Assembly: GCF_022436675.1 (NCBI RefSeq)
Contig: NZ_JAKUJZ010000003.1
Coordinates: 1 to 64,000 of the forward strand
Length of the DNA: 64,000 nt
Reading direction: 5' to 3'
Source: Rheinheimera hassiensis
Lineage (GTDB): Bacteria > Pseudomonadota > Gammaproteobacteria > Enterobacterales > Alteromonadaceae
Below the pieces are notes generated by a model, which was given only the letters and a program-made list of their open reading frames with translations, was not told the origin of the DNA and did no database searches. Within the stretch, counting starts at the first letter, position 1. The number at the start of each line of letters is the position of its first letter. A program made the position numbers and the translations under genes. This document shows, one piece after another, positions 1 through 8,363 of this stretch.

Positions 1-74
1 CGATAAATTTCATTTTTCGTGAAATCCATCATAAGTGCCCACACAGATGATTGATTGCTAATTGTTAAAGAGCG
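1..74 (-). promoter_or_regulatory. rRNA operon leader with boxA antiterminator
   Basis: Read on the minus strand, this stretch matches the conserved leader just upstream of gammaproteobacterial 16S rRNA genes. The boxA element GCTCTTTAACA (complement of 63-73) is followed by an AATTAGCAATCAATCA stretch and then CTGTGTGGGCAC, as in E. coli rrn leaders. boxA recruits the NusB/NusE antitermination complex. The 16S gene itself must lie to the left of the window and be transcribed leftward. Confidence 0.85.
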
Positions 75-102
75 TGCTTTGAACTCTCAAAGCGGGAGGC
101 GT

Positions 103-130
103 ATGTTACACTTCCCAGTTTTTAAGTCAA
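103..130 (-). promoter_or_regulatory. rrn promoter, 16S-proximal (P3)
   Basis: Minus-strand -35 TTGACT (complement of 125-130) and -10 TAACAT (complement of 103-108) are separated by 16 bp. It is the last of three promoters with identical 16-bp spacing stacked upstream of the rRNA leader. Confidence 0.75.
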
Positions 131-225
131 GCGTGACGAAGATTCTTTATCAACAAAAACTCTCGTCACACCCGACTTGTTTTCTCATTTCACCGCGTTA
201 AACACCGCCGTGAAGCGAGGGCGCC

Positions 226-253
226 ATTTTAGTGATTTAAGCGGGTCTGTCAA
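226..253 (-). promoter_or_regulatory. rrn promoter, middle (P2)
   Basis: Minus-strand -35 TTGACA (complement of 248-253) and -10 TAAAAT (complement of 226-231) are 16 bp apart. A GC-rich discriminator (GGCGCCC) follows, as is typical of rRNA promoters under stringent control by ppGpp/DksA. Confidence 0.8.
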
Positions 254-333
254 GCGTCTTTTTGAAAGATTTTTGCGAACCGTTTTAACTCACCCGAGAC
301 ACCCAAACTGCAGCACCCCGTGGCATGGCGCGC

Positions 334-361
334 ATTATAGGGCGTTTTTACATTGCTGCAA
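334..361 (-). promoter_or_regulatory. rrn promoter, distal (P1)
   Basis: Minus-strand -35 TTGCAG (complement of 356-361) and -10 TATAAT (complement of 334-339) are 16 bp apart, with a GCGCGC discriminator. Together with P2 and P3 it fills the 417-bp gene-free left edge. I see no protein gene there. Confidence 0.7.
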
Positions 362-417
362 GCGGTTATTTGAGAATAACGATTCAACCGCTGCATAAAT
401 AAACAAAAAGCCTGATT

Positions 418-1119
418 TTACCGAACTATAGCTTTACGATTGTTATATTCAGCAACCATCTGCTGCATTTGCCCCTCATCGTATGGCATCAGATTGCTCA
501 GGATCATCCGTTTTTCGCCTTTCCCTATCTGTTCGCCCTGCTCCGTTAGAGAAAACTCCAGTAATGCATTCCCGCGTTTGCCATCAACCATTAAAGAAGA
601 TTTCGTCAGGCTTAAATCGATGTTATGTTTTGGCAAACGACTAAAGCTCAATGCCATACTCTCATATATGACAAGTGGCCGTGTCGGGTTAATCATCACC
701 TGATGTTGCTGCATCAGCGGTTGCAATATATGCGGGAAGTTTTGACCAGAGAATTTCACATAATCGCGGATCAGCGGTTCAATCACCGCCAGGTCATGCT
801 GACACGCACCGCTGTGCTGCAGAGACAAATATACTTTCCCCTGACTATCACAAATGCTGATGAGATTATCCTGTTCTTTACATTGCAGCATGACATCAGC
901 ACCGACCATACCGGCAAATTGACAACTTAGTTGTTCAGTAATGCCATACCTGGTCAGTAAATATGAAAACAACAAGTCACCAGGGACACAAAAGCGCTTA
1001 GCATCTTCATCATGGATCGGATTGAAATCTGTCGCCACCTGCTTGGCAAACTCACACGCCTGTTTACGGCTAAAACTAAAACCTGCGCTACTCTGGTTAA
1101 CATACTTTTCTAACAACAT
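418..1119 (-). CDS. DUF3581 family protein
   Basis: A 233-residue soluble protein that I recognise as the DUF3581 family, which is conserved in Shewanella, Vibrio and relatives and has no assigned function. The N-terminal part (about residues 15-50) carries FAKQVATDFNPIH followed by VPGDLL. This resembles the hot-dog fold signature of MaoC-like hydratases (DxNPIH...V.G), so an acyl-thioester-related fold is possible, but that is only a resemblance. No signal peptide or membrane segment is visible. The gene lies back to back with the rRNA promoter region and is followed upstream by the EAL-GGDEF gene on the same strand. Confidence 0.8.
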   Translation of the reverse strand: MLLEKYVNQSSAGFSFSRKQACEFAKQVATDFNPIHDEDAKRFCVPGDLLFSYLLTRYGITEQLSCQFAGMVGADVMLQCKEQDNLISICDSQGKVYLSLQHSGACQHDLAVIEPLIRDYVKFSGQNFPHILQPLMQQHQVMINPTRPLVIYESMALSFSRLPKHNIDLSLTKSSLMVDGKRGNALLEFSLTEQGEQIGKGEKRMILSNLMPYDEGQMQQMVAEYNNRKAIVR

Positions 1120-1165
1120 CGGTGGCTGACTCTCTTACAGTATAAGCAGGTTATTCTACTCAAAT

Positions 1166-3010
1166 TTAATGGGGTAATGGTCCAGCCAGTACCGAAACAG
1201 CTGTGGCGGGGCCTCTGCGGCGCGAAACAAATATACCTCCAGCCGGCAACTTCTTCGCCTCTGCTTTTGCCGCTGTCGCTATCGCAGCCACATCATGATG
1301 ACACAAACACAATGTGGGATCGGGTAATACTACTCCTATCGATAATGTCAGCAAAGGATAAAAGCAGATATCACCAGAACGGCTAACTGCACTAAGGCCC
1401 CCTGCCTCTAAGTGGCTCGCATCGTAATAATGTACGATGCGCTGATTAAAATCCTGCACTATCTGCTGGCAAGCAGTTCGCCAATTGTCACTGGTAAAGA
1501 TAATAATGAAATCATCACCACCAACATGCCCGACAAAATTTCCGGCCCCCGCTACCACCTGGCAAATTATTTCACCCAGTAGCTGTAACACTAAATCCCC
1601 TCTGCTGTAGCCATATATATCGTTGTATGGCTTAAAATGATTTAAATCTGCATAGGCCAATGTAAAATTCCTGTGCTGGCTTAATAAGCGGTCTACTTCC
1701 TGATAAATCGGTACATTTCCTGGTAGTAAGGTTAATGGGTTGGCATAGCGCGCATGTTGTAACTTCCGTTCTGTAATTTTTTTCAGTAATAGCCGCACTG
1801 AGCCAATACCGGCATAACGCTGTGCTGAGGTAACAATAAAAAACCAGTTATTATCACCATCCTCATTATTAGTTACTAACTGACTGACATCGTCCAGGCT
1901 GGTGTGCTCATCCACCACTACCGGGCTTACTGCCATAAGGCGCTTTATCGGCTTTTTTTCATACAGTGCCCGGCCATATGGCATAGCAAACATTGCTAAT
2001 AGCTGTGCCCGGCTTATCATTCCCACCGGGATGCCTGACTCAACAACAGCCAGACCAGCCCAATCAGGATTATTACTGAATAATTGCATAACTTCGCCCG
2101 CCGACACCGCACTTTCTACCGCAGGTAAAAACTGCACAATAGCGGATACTTTTTCCGCTGCCGCGGTGTAAGGTTGCTTCTGCTTGACCAGTAAATATCG
2201 TCCAGGCGGTGAAGACTCAATTTTTGCAGTTGGCCTTCCGAGCAAAAAACCCTGCCCATAATCAGCACCGAGCTCCTGGCAAAGTATTAATTCTTCTTGT
2301 GTTTCAATACCTTCTGCGACAATTTTTGAGCCTGTTGCATTTGCCAATGCCACGATATTTTGTACAAAAGCTCTTTTGGTCGGGTCGGTATGTAACTGGC
2401 TAATAAAGTAGCGGTCAATTTTAACAATATCCGGCTTTAGTTCAGACCACAGCTTCAAGCCGGAGAAACCGCTGCCTAGATCGTCAATAGCGATAGAAAA
2501 GCCAAGCTCACGGTAATGGTTTACGGCCTTTATTAATACACTTGGATCTTCAACCTGATATTGCTCTGAAATTTCAATCACAACCCGAGACGGATCAAGT
2601 TCGACCTGCTGTAGCAATCTGTTTGTCAGCCCGGAGGGATGATCTGATGCCAGTAATAGTAGTGGGTTGACGTTCAAAAACAGTAGGCCCGGCATTTTTG
2701 CTCTGGCGAACGCTTCAATACTTATCTGCCGGCACAGCATCTCAAGCTGTTCCAGCATTCCGCACATCAACGCCGCTTTAAATAACAATAAAGGAGAATG
2801 CAGCGGGCTGTTCGAGGGGCCTCTTATCAAGGCTTCATAACCCAGCACTTCTGTAGACGACAGATTGAAAATAGGCTGAAAAAGCGGGGTCAGTGCGCGC
2901 TGACGGATAAGGTGCGACAACTCAGTACAATAATTCGGGTTAATCGTCATAACTACAACCGATATAAGAAACTGCGGCAAAAGGTTAATACCACTGTATG
3001 ACAACTGCAT
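1166..3010 (-). CDS. EAL-CBS-GGDEF cyclic-di-GMP protein
   Basis: A 614-residue cytoplasmic protein with a reversed order of c-di-GMP domains. An N-terminal EAL phosphodiesterase domain (about residues 35-280) has YEALIRG, NVNP, EISE, IDDLGSG, KIDRYF and EGIET, so the metal ligands and general base look intact. A central CBS-pair-like region (about 290-425) follows, then a C-terminal GGDEF domain (about 440-600) with signature HVGGDDF. GGDDF departs from GGDEF/GGEEF at the fourth position, so cyclase activity is uncertain while GTP sensing remains possible. No membrane anchor is seen. A second ATG at 2950 (residue 21) is an equally good start, since neither has a clear ribosome-binding site. 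Confidence 0.9.
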   Translation of the reverse strand: MQLSYSGINLLPQFLISVVVMTINPNYCTELSHLIRQRALTPLFQPIFNLSSTEVLGYEALIRGPSNSPLHSPLLLFKAALMCGMLEQLEMLCRQISIEAFARAKMPGLLFLNVNPLLLLASDHPSGLTNRLLQQVELDPSRVVIEISEQYQVEDPSVLIKAVNHYRELGFSIAIDDLGSGFSGLKLWSELKPDIVKIDRYFISQLHTDPTKRAFVQNIVALANATGSKIVAEGIETQEELILCQELGADYGQGFLLGRPTAKIESSPPGRYLLVKQKQPYTAAAEKVSAIVQFLPAVESAVSAGEVMQLFSNNPDWAGLAVVESGIPVGMISRAQLLAMFAMPYGRALYEKKPIKRLMAVSPVVVDEHTSLDDVSQLVTNNEDGDNNWFFIVTSAQRYAGIGSVRLLLKKITERKLQHARYANPLTLLPGNVPIYQEVDRLLSQHRNFTLAYADLNHFKPYNDIYGYSRGDLVLQLLGEIICQVVAGAGNFVGHVGGDDFIIIFTSDNWRTACQQIVQDFNQRIVHYYDASHLEAGGLSAVSRSGDICFYPLLTLSIGVVLPDPTLCLCHHDVAAIATAAKAEAKKLPAGGIFVSRRRGPATAVSVLAGPLPH

Positions 3011-3077
3011 GACATGGCGTTGGTTTTATGACAGTAAAAAAACGGCTAAAACGCTTGCTTTTTACACAGCAAGCAAA

Positions 3078-3110
3078 TACTGTATATCCATACACTGTAT
3101 AAATAAACAT
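3078..3110 (+). promoter_or_regulatory. Two overlapping LexA (SOS) boxes before sulA
   Basis: TACTGTATATCCATACACTG at 3078-3097 differs from the LexA consensus CTGT-N8-ACAG at one core base (ACAC instead of ACAG). A second, weaker box, CTGT-N8-ACAT at 3095-3110, shares its first base with the end of the first. Both sit 13-45 bp before the sulA start codon, where LexA would block transcription. LexA control is inferred from the sequence match and the identity of the downstream gene. Confidence 0.8.
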
Positions 3111-3122
3111 GTAGGGATCGAT

Positions 3123-3569
3123 ATGTACAACCGTCCGGTTAACCAACAATTCTATAGTCATGCAGCAACCGCTTACGCCGATAGCCGCCTGCTGAAAATA
3201 CATTCAGTAACCGATAGTGAAGCCACCGCAGCTAATGCATCGCATCACACTTTACTGCAGCTTATTCAGCAACATCAACATCAACAAGGATGGATTTTGT
3301 TAATAGCACCATCGCATATACCACACAAAGCATGGGCAGAGCAGCATCAATTATCTTTTCACAATGTTTTGGTTGTGCATCAGAAACAAATCAGAGATCT
3401 CAATGCGACTATCCAGCAAGCATTGGCATCATCGAGCTGTAAAGTCGTCATCAACTTTGCCCGGATGCTGGACCCGCAACAGCTTGACGGCTGTCGTAAA
3501 CTGGCTGCCACGCATGACACCTGGTTTTATCAATGCGAACAGCTGCAACAGGAGCGCATTACCCATTAA
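3123..3569 (+). CDS. sulA: SulA-like SOS cell division inhibitor
   Basis: A 148-residue protein resembling the SulA family, which stops division during the SOS response by binding FtsZ. The body (about residues 50-145) matches SulA in the GWILLIAPSHIPHKAWAE block, the NVLVVHQKQ block and KVVINFARMLDPQQL. The start ATG at 3123 is preceded by TAGGGATCG and lies directly after two LexA boxes, which strongly supports both the start and the identification. An in-frame ATG further upstream (3009) would run through the LexA boxes and is unlikely. SulA is usually a Lon substrate. It is transcribed divergently from the EAL-GGDEF gene. Similarity to E. coli SulA is moderate, so the name rests on motif plus SOS context. 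Confidence 0.8.
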   Translation: MYNRPVNQQFYSHAATAYADSRLLKIHSVTDSEATAANASHHTLLQLIQQHQHQQGWILLIAPSHIPHKAWAEQHQLSFHNVLVVHQKQIRDLNATIQQALASSSCKVVINFARMLDPQQLDGCRKLAATHDTWFYQCEQLQQERITH

Positions 3570-3639
3570 TGCATTTTAAATTCACACGACAAAGATGCTA
3601 AGATCTGGCCTTTCCAACAAACAGGTAAAGCAGATTAAC

Positions 3640-4113
3640 ATGCAGTGTTACTGTGGTTCAGCTAAAGAGTTCAGTTTATGTTGCCTGCCACTGATATCCG
3701 GACAGGCAAAAGCAGAACACTGTGAGCAATTAATGCGCTCACGCTATAGTGCTTATTGCCACCGTAATATCCATTACTTGCATCAGACTTACCATCCATC
3801 AAAACAGGCGGCAAATTCTCTTGCGTCACTCGCCGTTTTTGCCGATAGCAGCCATTTTATCAAACTGACTATTCTGTCTTCAGAGCAAACAGCTAGTGAA
3901 GGCTATGTTAGTTTCAGTGTCCGCTATATACAGCAAAGTACTTTGTACGAGTTTACCGAACGCTCCCGCTTTGTATACGATAAATCCTGGTATTACATTG
4001 ACGGTATATTAGATGATAAAGCACCGGTAAAAATTGGCCGCAATGAGCTGTGCCCTTGTGGTGGCGCTAAAAAGTTTAAGCACTGTGTGGTGCACCGTCT
4101 ATCGGGCAACTAA
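3640..4113 (+). CDS. ychJ: YchJ family SEC-C motif protein
   Basis: A 157-residue member of the YchJ/UPF0225 family. It has a metal-binding SEC-C motif at each end: N-terminal CYCGSAKEFSLCC (residues 3-15) and C-terminal CPCGGAKKFKHC (about residues 138-149). Between them is the family's NTF2-like core, with LMRSRYSAYCHRNIHYL and a conserved YYIDG. SEC-C motifs bind zinc, and the cellular role of YchJ is unknown. The ATG at 3640 was chosen because it lies just before the first motif and after AGGTAAAGCAG. Earlier in-frame ATGs add sequence absent from the family. It ends 16 bp from the convergent next gene. Confidence 0.88.
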   Translation: MQCYCGSAKEFSLCCLPLISGQAKAEHCEQLMRSRYSAYCHRNIHYLHQTYHPSKQAANSLASLAVFADSSHFIKLTILSSEQTASEGYVSFSVRYIQQSTLYEFTERSRFVYDKSWYYIDGILDDKAPVKIGRNELCPCGGAKKFKHCVVHRLSGN

Positions 4114-4129
4114 CAGCTTTATTTAATAA

Positions 4130-4606
4130 TTATGCAGCCTCAACGCCATGTATTTGCTGTAAGACTTCATAAAGATCAGCCGGGCTTGCCTGTGGCTTGT
4201 CTGGCGTTGTGCGCTGCAAACGTCTGCGGCTATGCAAACTCAAGTTTTGCCATACATCATCTGCTATTCGTTGTTTATTATCATAGCGGGCTAAAGGTGG
4301 CGGGTTAAGATAAGCAGCCAACTTTAACTGAGCTAAACTGCCCTGTGCAAAAGCCTCACTATGGCGCAGCATCTGCACTACATCGTCTTCTGTTTGTGCA
4401 TAACTACGCGGTTGAGCAACACCAAGCTGTTGATACAGATTTGATGGTGCACTTTGCTGCAGGGCATCCGGAGTAAAAAACTGGGCAGACTCATCCACCG
4501 CCGGTGATAACAAGGCAAGGTACAAAGCAAAGTCTGTGCGCTGAGCACTTTGCAAAGCGCAATTTAGTTTTACATCAAGTTGCCATTCGTTAATTACCAT
4601 CGACAT
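4130..4606 (-). CDS. VC2046/SO_2500 family protein
   Basis: A 158-residue soluble protein of unknown function that I place in the VC2046/SO_2500 family, a small group found in Vibrio, Shewanella and relatives. Visible features are a helical N-terminal part (residues 1-50) and a conserved-looking central block with LAAYLNPPPLARYD. There is no signal peptide, membrane segment or catalytic motif. It converges with ychJ and its start faces the tRNA-Tyr gene. The family name is from memory, so treat it as probable. Confidence 0.65.
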   Translation of the reverse strand: MSMVINEWQLDVKLNCALQSAQRTDFALYLALLSPAVDESAQFFTPDALQQSAPSNLYQQLGVAQPRSYAQTEDDVVQMLRHSEAFAQGSLAQLKLAAYLNPPPLARYDNKQRIADDVWQNLSLHSRRRLQRTTPDKPQASPADLYEVLQQIHGVEAA

Positions 4607-4682
4607 TTTGTGCAGTTATACCGGTTTTATTTTACTCTTGCTGTATTTATCGGCAGTCAGACAAAAAAGTTTAGTAAATGCC

Positions 4683-4710
4683 TTTACATCAAAAGTCAGT
4701 TTGATAATAT
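4683..4710 (+). promoter_or_regulatory. Promoter of tRNA-Tyr
   Basis: -35 TTTACA (4683-4688) and -10 TAATAT (4705-4710), 16 bp apart, are followed by a GC-rich GCCG discriminator 14 bp before the mature tRNA 5' end. This suits a stable-RNA promoter. Confidence 0.65.
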
Positions 4711-4723
4711 GCCGTCCACTCGT

Positions 4724-4808
<85 letters not shown>

Positions 4809-4929
4809 TTTTCCTGCTTTATCGCATCAAAACTTCATATCTCTTTATACTTCCATATTAATTCTCTTGCTAATCACCTTGTTATTTCCGACACTTAACT
4901 GAATTTAGCTTTAAGTTTAAGTGGTACTG

Positions 4930-6561
4930 ATGAATAACAAGACGCTTGAGAATCAGCGAATATTAATCGTTGACGATCAACGGGCTTTTCAATTGATGTT
5001 TAAAGGTATCCTGTACTCTATGGGAGCAACTAATGTTGCATTTGCCCCTACTGGAGAACAGGCGCTGGCCAAGTGCGCTAATGTGAATTACGACATCCTG
5101 TTTGTTGATTACCACTTAGGCGTAGGGAAAAACGGCAAGCAGTTACTTGAAGATCTGCGTGAAAAAAAACTGCTTGGGCCGCACAGTATTTTTATGTTGG
5201 TTACCGGCGAAAACACCGTGCCCATGGTGATGAGCGCTGTAGAGTTAGAGCCTGATGACTATCTGGTAAAACCATTTTCACAAAATGTATTGCGCAGCAG
5301 AATTCAGCGGATAAAAAGAAAAAAAACGCAACTGGCAGGGGTTTATCAGGCTTTGTTTGATGAACAGGCAGAACATGTGGTAACGCTGTGCCGTCAAGAG
5401 ATAGGCACCGAAGGCCGCTATCAGCAATTCTGTAAACGCGTACTGGTAGAAAACCTGATTAAGCTCAACCATCTTGATGAAGCCGAATATATATTACAGG
5501 AGGCGCTGTCACAGCGGCGCAGTGGCTGGGCGCTACTGTTGCAGGCTAAAGTGTACTATCGGCAGGACCGTTTTGAAGACAGTATGGTGTTGTGTCAGGA
5601 AGCTATCGAGAACAATCGCTATTTTGCCGAAGCTTATGATATTCAGGCACAGAATTATCGCGCCATGGGCGACATAGATAGTGCTTTTAGTAGCATTCAG
5701 GCAGCGGCGGAAATAGCGCCGTACAGTATGCAGCGTCAGTACCTTGTAATGGAGATAGCCCGCGATTTAAATAATATTCCCCAACAGGTTCTCGCCAGTA
5801 AGCAGCTATATGAGATCACCCGCCGCTCAATAAAACAAGATATTATCCATTTGCTTAACTATATTCGTACCGTTATTGAAGCCGCAGTAAGAGCCGACGA
5901 ACCAGCAAGCCGTAACCGCTACCAGCAAGAAGTGTCGCTTGCTCTGCAAAGAGTTAAACGTGATGAAATGATGACCAGGGAAATCAACTTCGATTTATTT
6001 GAAGCCCTATGCCAGGCCCGGTTGGAATCATTAAACGGGGCCCAGTATCAGGCAAAAAAAACCTATGCGGCGGTATCTGAAGAACTACATGACCAACATC
6101 AGATTTTACCTGACGCGATCTTTTTGCTGAACCAGATTGGCGAGTATGAGCAAGCCGCAACACTACAAAAGCTTTTACCAGCAGAGCTGATGGCTAACCC
6201 GGTGCTGAATTCACTGTTCGGTGATCAACAACATTTTGTTGATCAGAAACAACTGCAGTTTGGTGAGTTAAATAAAGCCGGTATCAAAAGCTATAAAGAG
6301 GGTAATTTTACCGCTGCCGTCAGGCAATTTGAAGCCGCATTGGAAGTCGCACCAATGAACACCGGCAGTGCTTTAAATCTTATCCAGGCATCCATCCAGC
6401 TGTTAAACAGTCAACAACGACACAAATCAAGAGAGTTATTTGAGCGCTGCAAAAAAACATTCCGCGTTGTCGACAATATGCCATTACCAGAGCATCACCG
6501 CGTACGTTATAAAGAGCTTTTACAACAATTTGATAAATTACGCGATGAATTCAGGCGCTGA
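4930..6561 (+). CDS. Response regulator receiver with TPR output
   Basis: A 543-residue cytoplasmic protein. The N-terminal receiver domain (about residues 8-130) shows ILIVDDQ (acidic pair), FVDYHLG (phospho-acceptor Asp60), VTGE and YLVKPFS (Lys114). The rest is alpha-helical with tetratricopeptide-like repeats, clearest at about residues 185-265 and 450-500. There is no DNA-binding or enzymatic output domain, so it probably signals through protein contacts, and no histidine kinase lies nearby. I chose ATG 4930 over an in-frame GTG at 4921 because neither has a strong ribosome-binding site and ATG is commoner. It abuts the convergent deoC stop codon with no spacer. Receiver-TPR proteins of this type occur in Vibrio and Shewanella; the role is not known to me. 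Confidence 0.88.
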   Translation: MNNKTLENQRILIVDDQRAFQLMFKGILYSMGATNVAFAPTGEQALAKCANVNYDILFVDYHLGVGKNGKQLLEDLREKKLLGPHSIFMLVTGENTVPMVMSAVELEPDDYLVKPFSQNVLRSRIQRIKRKKTQLAGVYQALFDEQAEHVVTLCRQEIGTEGRYQQFCKRVLVENLIKLNHLDEAEYILQEALSQRRSGWALLLQAKVYYRQDRFEDSMVLCQEAIENNRYFAEAYDIQAQNYRAMGDIDSAFSSIQAAAEIAPYSMQRQYLVMEIARDLNNIPQQVLASKQLYEITRRSIKQDIIHLLNYIRTVIEAAVRADEPASRNRYQQEVSLALQRVKRDEMMTREINFDLFEALCQARLESLNGAQYQAKKTYAAVSEELHDQHQILPDAIFLLNQIGEYEQAATLQKLLPAELMANPVLNSLFGDQQHFVDQKQLQFGELNKAGIKSYKEGNFTAAVRQFEAALEVAPMNTGSALNLIQASIQLLNSQQRHKSRELFERCKKTFRVVDNMPLPEHHRVRYKELLQQFDKLRDEFRR

Positions 6562-7287
6562 TTATTGTGGCAAAATGTGTTGTGCCACGTCGTTAGCCAG
6601 CGCACTGGCTCCAATACGCATACCTGAGCTTGTGGCGATCCGACCCGTAATATCTTCATACAACTGCACCAGCTCAAGTGCCGGCGCAATACTGCGTACA
6701 CCGCCTGAAGCTTTAAAGCCAACGGGCCGGTTTGCTGCCGCTATAACTGTAAGGATAATACGGGCCGCTTCAATAGTGACCCCAGTGGCGACTTTACCCG
6801 TTGAGGTTTTGACAAAATCAGCGCCCCCTTCTATTACCAGTTCAGTCGCTTTGGTAACTTGCTGAGCTGTAACCAGCTCACCGGATTCAATAATCACTTT
6901 TAAGCAAGTGTTGTCACAAGCCTGACGTATATCGTATAAAAAACTTTTAATTAAACCATGCTCGCCACGCAGCAGGGCTTTATAAGGCAATACACAATCA
7001 ATTTCTGTTGCGCCTGCCATTTTGGCTTGCTGAATTTGCTCACATACGATATCCGCCGCTAAATCTGCGCCCGGAAAGTTAACCACTGTTGCAATCTCAG
7101 CCGGCAGTGCCCGCTGCGACCATTGTTGCAAAGGGGCTAAAAATTGAGGATACACACAGTAAGCTGCAGGCGTCAGTGCAGGTATGGTTTGCAGCCACTG
7201 GTTAAAACCCTGTTCTGTTTCATCATCTTGCAAACGGGTAATGTCTAATAATTTTGCCAGTTGTTGCAGGCGTAGCAGGTTTGTCAT
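6562..7287 (-). CDS. deoC: Deoxyribose-phosphate aldolase
   Basis: A 241-residue class I aldolase that splits 2-deoxyribose 5-phosphate into glyceraldehyde 3-phosphate and acetaldehyde in deoxynucleoside catabolism. The Schiff-base lysine is Lys160 in DFVKTSTGK. The proton-relay Asp97 (TEIDCVLP) and Lys192 (GFKASGGV) are also present. It is slightly shorter than E. coli DeoC (259 aa). The gene is solitary, with no deoA, deoB or deoD neighbours, so it is not in the usual deo operon. Its stop codon touches that of the convergent receiver-TPR gene. Confidence 0.95.
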   Translation of the reverse strand: MTNLLRLQQLAKLLDITRLQDDETEQGFNQWLQTIPALTPAAYCVYPQFLAPLQQWSQRALPAEIATVVNFPGADLAADIVCEQIQQAKMAGATEIDCVLPYKALLRGEHGLIKSFLYDIRQACDNTCLKVIIESGELVTAQQVTKATELVIEGGADFVKTSTGKVATGVTIEAARIILTVIAAANRPVGFKASGGVRSIAPALELVQLYEDITGRIATSSGMRIGASALANDVAQHILPQ

Positions 7288-7439
7288 AGCTCAAGTCCAG
7301 TTACAAAGCAGCGATATCAGCTGTCTGTTCGTTATAGTCACACCACACTGTTGATGCCGCGGAGCTTAAACCAAATACATATAAAAATGCAAAACGCTGT
7401 CATGAAAAATAATTGAAAATAATTTTGAATCTTTTGCCA

Positions 7440-7538
7440 GGAGCCAGGTCCTATTTACCAGTAGTAGCTAAGTGATACTTTTTCTCTCCTGTTTCGATGT
7501 CCTAGTGTTTGCGCCGGTCTTGTACCGGCGCTTTTTTT
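7440..7538 (+). ncRNA. Candidate small RNA ending in an intrinsic terminator
   Basis: The 249-bp gap between deoC and the YgjP-like gene ends in a strong plus-strand terminator (7511-7538), yet no plus-strand gene precedes it. Both flanking genes are on the minus strand. The simplest explanation is a short plus-strand transcript. I do not recognise it as a known sRNA family and could not fix its 5' end. Weak promoter candidates are TTTACC-16-TACTTT (7454-7481) and boxes around 7413-7430. Confidence 0.35.
7511..7538 (+). terminator. Rho-independent terminator (orphan)
   Basis: GCGCCGGT at 7511-7518 pairs with ACCGGCGC at 7524-7531 across a 5-nt loop, and a run of seven T follows. It reads as a terminator only on the plus strand and its T-run overlaps the last codon of the minus-strand gene to the right. 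Confidence 0.85.
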
Positions 7539-8241
7539 ATAACTCCAACAAATGCTGATTGTGTCTCAGCCAGGCTTTAGCGTCCTCCGCTTGCGGATAA
7601 TACTCGTGTACTAATTGCCAAAAACGCGCCGAGTGATTCAGATGTTTAAGGTGAGCCAGCTCATGCACTACAACGTAATCCGCTACCCATTCCGGTGCCA
7701 TCATCAAACGCCAGTTAAACCCCAACTCTGAGGTGCTTTTGCAGTAACCCCATTTTGTCCGCCAACTGCCAATCAATATATTGCCAGAGCGCACATTCAT
7801 CTTGTTCTGCCAGTACAGTACCCGCTGTGTAAACCAGCTAAACGCTTGTTGTTGATACCATTTTTGTAACAACGTCAGCAGCACCTTTTGATAGCGTTGC
7901 GGTTGCACACGGGATGACACAATAATAGTAAGGTTATCTTTACTGTACAGCACTGCTGATTTTTCACCCCGCTGCCGGGTTAATGCCAGTGTTGTACCAA
8001 GCAGCGGCAATTGCTGCTCTGCCAACCATTGGGGCTTGGTTTGCAATTTAACTCGCTGCAGATGCTTTAATACCCACTGCTGCTTCTGTAGCACCAGAGC
8101 TTTGATCTCTGCCAGGCTGTAACCAAGTGGTGCACGTACTGTCAGCTGCCCCTGCTTAACCTGTAGTGCCACGCTACGTCTTCTTGAGCTGTAATGCACG
8201 GCATAGCTAAATTGCTCGGTTTCTATCATTAACGCTGACAA
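7537..8241 (-). CDS. YgjP-like M48-type metallopeptidase
   Basis: A 234-residue protein of the YgjP/DUF45 family (SprT/M48-like zinc hydrolases). The zinc motif HELAH is at residues 193-197, followed by NHSARFW, whose His203 is the likely third ligand. The upstream [10 protein letters not shown] block is typical of the family. No signal peptide or membrane segment is seen, so it is cytoplasmic. Substrates are not established for most members. In-frame ATGs at 8241 and 8229 are both possible. It is transcribed divergently from xthA. Confidence 0.88.
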   Translation of the reverse strand: MSALMIETEQFSYAVHYSSRRRSVALQVKQGQLTVRAPLGYSLAEIKALVLQKQQWVLKHLQRVKLQTKPQWLAEQQLPLLGTTLALTRQRGEKSAVLYSKDNLTIIVSSRVQPQRYQKVLLTLLQKWYQQQAFSWFTQRVLYWQNKMNVRSGNILIGSWRTKWGYCKSTSELGFNWRLMMAPEWVADYVVVHELAHLKHLNHSARFWQLVHEYYPQAEDAKAWLRHNQHLLEL

Positions 8242-8363
8242 TCTTTACTCCGTACCGGGTTTCTGACTTATGTCTATCACGCCGCCATTGTGCCACAGCA
8301 TCGGATAAAGTGTTATTATCCTGCTACTTCGCCGCATTAAACAGATTAAGGGCCAATAACAAT

